NCBI GenBank assembly: GCA_015494775.1
Contig: WGAP01000143.1
Coordinates: forward strand, 1 to 6,975
Source: Flavobacteriales bacterium
Lineage (GTDB): Bacteria > Bacteroidota > Bacteroidia > Flavobacteriales > Flavobacteriaceae
Reading direction: 5' to 3'
Length of the DNA stretch: 6,975 nt
Within the stretch, counting starts at the first letter, position 1. Each line of letters opens with the position of its first letter. The translations under genes and the position numbers were made by a program. Below the pieces are notes generated by a model, which did not search any database, was not told the origin of the DNA, and saw only the letters and a list, made by a program, of their open reading frames with translations. This document shows positions 4,619 to 6,975 of the stretch, in pieces.

Positions 4619-4904
4619 AGATACTTTCGGTTTCCGAGATTTTGGCCAAAATGTCGGCGTAGGGCAGGATGAGGTATTCCTTGCCGTCCAATTCCACTTT
4701 GTTGCCGGCGTATTTTTTGTACAATACCAAATCGCCGGGAGCTACGGCCGGGTTTTCAATGTTACCCAAGGCCACCACGCGGGCCACTGCCGGTTTTTCT
4801 TTGGCCGTATCCGGAATGATGATACCCGACGGGGTTTTGCTTTCGGCAAATTCGTCGGTCAGTTCCAGGAGGACGTTTTCGTTTAGCGGTGTGAGTTCTT
4901 TCAT
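4617..4904 (-). CDS. groES: Divergent co-chaperonin GroES (Cpn10)
   Basis: GroES caps the GroEL folding chamber as a heptamer in the cytoplasm. The 95-residue product has the family length and layout: N-terminal strand LTPLNENVLLEL, the GroEL-binding mobile loop at about residues 20-34 (ESKTPSGIIIPDT, hydrophobic tripeptide III at 28-30), the AKEKP block, VVALGN, then GDLVLYKKYAGNKVELDGKEYLIL and a final ADILAKI. It departs from the usual Bacteroidota GroES at the start (the common form begins with a PLADRV block) and carries an extra acidic tail. The expected groEL does not follow; a terminator does. The gene lies 36 bases after the glutaredoxin fusion on the same strand, probably in one transcript. 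It may be a second, specialised GroES paralogue beside a normal groESL elsewhere; that is inference. The gene symbol indicates family membership only. Confidence 0.88.
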   Translation of the reverse strand: MKELTPLNENVLLELTDEFAESKTPSGIIIPDTAKEKPAVARVVALGNIENPAVAPGDLVLYKKYAGNKVELDGKEYLILPYADILAKISETESI

Positions 4905-4940
4905 AGTGCTTATGTTTTTTGAGTTTATATCGGTTGGTTG

Positions 4941-5519
4941 TTATTCGGTTGGAATGCCCAACATACGGCTGATTTTGGGCACATCAAAGCCGATGATAAT
5001 CCGGCCGTTGATGTCGGTTTGCGGTACGCCGCGTTGACCGCTTTTGCGCACCATTTCTTCGGCCGCGCGGGGATTGGCGGCCACATTGATGTCAGTATAG
5101 CGTATGCCGTGCTTGTTGAGGTATTGTTTGAGCTTGTTGCAGTAGGGACACGAAGGCGTGGAATAGACCGTAACGCGTTTTTGATTTTTTTCACCGGTTG
5201 TTGCAACCGTACTGCCTTCGCCTTTGATGATTTTGTCATAAAAACCTGTGGACTGACAACCCTTGACCAGGTTTTGCAAACGACCGTTACGGATTTCGGC
5301 CAACACCGGAACAGTGCTAATGCCGAAATGCGGATGCACATCGCGCACACGGGTTACATCCACTTCAAACACGGGATAATCACCGGTCAAGGCCTTCAAA
5401 TTTTCCGCCGCACAGTCCGAAGCGGAACTACCCGGTTTGTGAAAAAAAAGAAAATACCTATCCTTTTCGCTTACAAGCGATTGAAGTTGCGAAAAAGAGC
5501 TTACCTTTGTCCACTGCAT
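4941..5519 (-). CDS. Thioredoxin-like / glutaredoxin (CPYC) two-domain fusion protein
   Basis: The 192-residue cytoplasmic protein (no signal peptide or membrane helix) has two thioredoxin-fold domains. Domain 1, about 1-95, has the strands YFLFFHKPG and YPVFEVDV and the cis-proline motif STVPVLAEIRNG (Pro 71), but the active-site CxxC position reads SSAS (31-34), with only Cys36 nearby and Cys88 further on, so it should be unable to form the usual disulfide. Domain 2, about 114-189, is a glutaredoxin of the NrdH/YruB-like kind: VTVYSTPSCPYC with catalytic CPYC at 124-127, the cis-proline block RGVPQTDINGR (Pro 166) and the end IIIGFDVPKISRMLG typical of that subgroup. A 20-residue polar linker joins them. 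It likely reduces disulfides or mixed disulfides, with domain 1 serving for binding. ATG 5519 is the only sensible start; the gene precedes groES and diverges from rluB. Confidence 0.82.
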   Translation of the reverse strand: MQWTKVSSFSQLQSLVSEKDRYFLFFHKPGSSASDCAAENLKALTGDYPVFEVDVTRVRDVHPHFGISTVPVLAEIRNGRLQNLVKGCQSTGFYDKIIKGEGSTVATTGEKNQKRVTVYSTPSCPYCNKLKQYLNKHGIRYTDINVAANPRAAEEMVRKSGQRGVPQTDINGRIIIGFDVPKISRMLGIPTE

Positions 5520-5646
5520 ATCGGCGCGTCGTTTCAGGCCGTAAAATTACAATAAATGTGCCAGTGGAAAACGGGTGTCAATTTGTCATTTTCGGCGTCT
5601 TGGAACGGTTTTGGCGCCGGTGATGCGCAACAAACCATAAGCAACA

Positions 5647-6459
5647 ATGAAAAAACAACATCCCCATAAACCCCGAAGCACCCGGCCCGCACCGGCCGGC
5701 AAAGGCCGTAGGCCGGCGGTCAAAAAACGCCGCGAAGCGGCGCCCCAGTGGCCCATGCGGCTCAACAAATATTTGGCACACGCCGGTATTGCTTCGCGCC
5801 GCGAAGCCGACGAACTGATTCGCAACGGAATGGTAACGGTCAACGGCCAAACGGTAACCGAAATGGGTTTTAAGGTGCAACCGACCGACCAAGTGCGTTT
5901 CGGCGGCGAACTTATCCGGCCCGAAAAAAAGGTGTATATCCTGCTCAACAAGCCCAAAAATTACATCACCACCACCAAGGACGAACGCAACCGTAAAACG
6001 GTGATGGAATTGGTCAAGGAACCGGCACGCAAATACCGCATTTTTCCCGTGGGCCGGCTCGACCGCAAAACCACGGGCGTTTTGCTGCTGACCAACGACG
6101 GCGATTTGGCCAAAAAACTCACCCATCCCAAGCACAAGGTGGAAAAACTCTACCACGTGGTGCTCGACCGCAACCTCAAACAGCAGGATTTGCAAAAAAT
6201 CCGCGAAGGGCTCAAATTGGCGGACGGAATGATCTATGTGGACGATGCGTCCTACGTGAAGGGTGCGCCGCACAGCGAAGTGGGTATCAAAATCCATTCG
6301 GGGCGCAACCGCATTGTAAGGCGCATATTCGAGCATTTGGGCTATGACGTTAAGAAATTGGACCGCGTGATGTTTGCCGGACTGACCAAAAAAGGATTGG
6401 AGCGCGGCCATTGGAGACATCTGACCGAAAAGGAAGTGAATTACCTGAAAATGCTGTAA
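5647..6459 (+). CDS. rluB: Pseudouridine synthase, RsuA/RluB family
   Basis: Enzymes of this family isomerise a specific uridine of 23S rRNA (RluB, helix 89 region) or 16S rRNA (RsuA) to pseudouridine during ribosome assembly. Of 270 residues, 1-36 are a basic, proline-rich tail (KPRSTRPAPAGKGRRPAVKKRR), common on Bacteroidota members. An S4 RNA-binding domain follows at 37-85 (MRLNKYLAHAGIASRREADELI, VTVNGQTV). The catalytic domain contains LLNKPKNYITT, the signature FPVGRLDRKTTGVLLLTNDGD with catalytic Asp 139, and the closing motif SGRNRIVRRIFEHLGYDVKKLDRV at 218-241. RluB is preferred over RsuA because of overall length and the NRIVRRIFEHLGY form of the last motif, but RluE/F cannot be formally excluded. 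ATG 5647 starts the basic tail; a start at codon 37 would give a minimal core and is less likely. The next gene begins 3 bases after the stop. Confidence 0.9.
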   Translation: MKKQHPHKPRSTRPAPAGKGRRPAVKKRREAAPQWPMRLNKYLAHAGIASRREADELIRNGMVTVNGQTVTEMGFKVQPTDQVRFGGELIRPEKKVYILLNKPKNYITTTKDERNRKTVMELVKEPARKYRIFPVGRLDRKTTGVLLLTNDGDLAKKLTHPKHKVEKLYHVVLDRNLKQQDLQKIREGLKLADGMIYVDDASYVKGAPHSEVGIKIHSGRNRIVRRIFEHLGYDVKKLDRVMFAGLTKKGLERGHWRHLTEKEVNYLKML

Positions 6460-6462
6460 GTG

Positions 6463-6642
6463 ATGCGAATGAACAAAATCACGGCGGTTGTTTACCTGTT
6501 TTTCATTGCTTCGCTTGTGTTGCACATTTTGCGGACGCAAAAAGATGAAAAGCAAAAATGGTTTTGGCTTTTCGCGGTGCTTTTTGTGCCGGTCATCGGC
6601 GGTTTGGCCTATGTGATTTATATGCGTAAACGTTTCTTTTGA
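6463..6642 (+). CDS. Small PLDc_N-like membrane protein
   Basis: The 59-residue product has two membrane helices, about residues 5-23 (KITAVVYLFFIASLVLHIL) and 34-54, joined by a charged loop RTQKDEKQK. The second helix, WFWLFAVLFVPVIGGLAYVIY followed by RKR, matches the pattern of the PLDc_N segment (W..L.VL.P..G...Y....R) that stands before phospholipase D/cardiolipin synthase domains and also exists as free-standing small proteins of unknown role. It begins 3 bases after the rluB stop. GTG 6460, ATG 6463 and ATG 6469 are all possible starts; 6463 is chosen as the first ATG. It is very likely cotranscribed with rluB, although no functional link is known to me. Confidence 0.78.
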   Translation: MRMNKITAVVYLFFIASLVLHILRTQKDEKQKWFWLFAVLFVPVIGGLAYVIYMRKRFF

Positions 6643-6975
6643 TTGTCCTTCGCGCCCTTCGGGCGCTACGGGCTTCGCGAACCGCCTGACGGCGTTTCGC
6701 TTCGCGGCTCCACAAGCCGGCGCGCCTTGCAAGCGGCGGCGCTTGTCTTGTTCCGCGGCTCCGCGAGCCCTTGGGTCTCGCTCCGCAGCTTCGGGAGCCG
6801 GCCGCCTCCTGCATTCGCTCGGGCGGCGTCTCCCTTCGCATGCCGCGTCAGCCCTACGGTCTGCCGCGGGCCTCGGAACCCTTCGGTTTCCTCGGCGGTC
6901 GCCGGGCCGCTGTGCGTCCCGGCTCTTTGACGGCGAGGCGTCGCATTATTTTATCAAAAAATTGTAAGTTATTGA
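6643..6975. other. GC-rich hairpin-dense intergenic region
   Basis: No credible gene is visible; the open frames through it are rich in Arg, Ala and Ser with no domain and are open on both strands, as expected of GC-rich DNA. It holds many short inverted repeats: GCGCCC/GGGCGC around TTC (6652-6666), TTCGCGAA (6674-6681), CGCC/GGCG (6683-6694), CGCGG/CCGCG (6754-6765), GCGAGCCC/GGGTCTCGC with one bulge (6763-6781) and GCCGCC/GGCGGC (6801-6827). The first hairpin is 10 bases past the 6463-6642 gene but lacks a T-run. From about 6940 the sequence turns abruptly AT-rich, suggesting the leader of a gene beyond the window. Confidence 0.7.

Noticed and set aside
4009..4886. Plus-strand open frames across the hairpin region (4009-4287, 4130-4672, 4197-4886)
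   Set aside because: They run through inverted repeats and into antisense groES, repeat the same DNA in different frames and show no domain or plausible start context.
5520..5646. Promoters in the divergent gap between the glutaredoxin fusion and rluB
   Set aside because: TAATTTTA on the minus strand (5549-5542) is a weak -7 and has no TTG at proper spacing; no TAnnTTTG was found on the plus strand. Promoters must exist here but I cannot place them.
5578..6732. Long minus-strand open frame of 384 codons
   Set aside because: It lies antisense across rluB and the small membrane gene, is rich in His, Phe and Arg with no domain, and the plus-strand genes have clear family motifs.
6926..6954. 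Plus-strand promoter TTTG-N17-TATTTTAT
   Set aside because: The -7 part matches only 6 of 8 consensus positions and no gene is visible before the window ends.

Overview
The window looks like a chromosome segment of a member of the Bacteroidota. The evidence is a PorZ-type protein with a type IX secretion sorting tail, a RecO lacking zinc-finger cysteines, a short conserved two-helix membrane protein of a type seen in that phylum, a lipid-phosphate-type small membrane protein behind an RluB-type pseudouridine synthase, and promoter-like sites of the Bacteroidota form TTTG-N19-TAnnTTTG. Apart from the AT-rich gene at 3336-3737, the genes have mixed to moderately GC-rich codon use. No phage, integrase or transposase gene is present.

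Layout. On the minus strand, from 3143 down to 1, lies a probable operon: porZ (849-3143), recO (155-841) and the first 52 codons of an exported protein with a carboxypeptidase-regulatory-like beta domain, probably a TonB-dependent receptor, which is cut by the window edge. recO follows porZ after 7 bases and overlaps the third gene by 4 bases. Divergent from porZ is a short AT-rich gene for a secreted or membrane-anchored protein (3336-3737, plus strand). A second minus-strand pair is a thioredoxin-like/glutaredoxin fusion (4941-5519) followed by a stand-alone divergent GroES (4617-4904), with a clear terminator at 4564-4594. On the plus strand, rluB (5647-6459) is followed after 3 bases by a 59-residue PLDc_N-like membrane protein (6463-6642).

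The unusual part is the gene-free stretch 3738-4616, between the convergent 3336-3737 gene and groES. It is almost wholly made of inverted repeats: at least five simple hairpins, then two tandem roughly 100-base units that each fold on paper into a cloverleaf (an outer stem plus three hairpins), then an about 140-base element whose 8-pair basal stem and 11-pair apical stem enclose a symmetric internal loop carrying GAGCGG on both sides. The two cloverleaf units differ in sequence mainly in ways that keep the pairing, which points to selection on structure or spread by a structure-dependent mechanism. The first 20 bases of the GAGCGG element occur a second time, identical, at the left end of the stretch (3825-3844). 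A second, GC-rich hairpin stretch (6651-6940) follows the rluB pair.

The genes do not form one pathway. They cover cell-surface secretion (porZ), recombinational repair (recO), redox and folding (glutaredoxin fusion, groES) and rRNA modification (rluB). The structured intergenic DNA is the best candidate for something poorly described.
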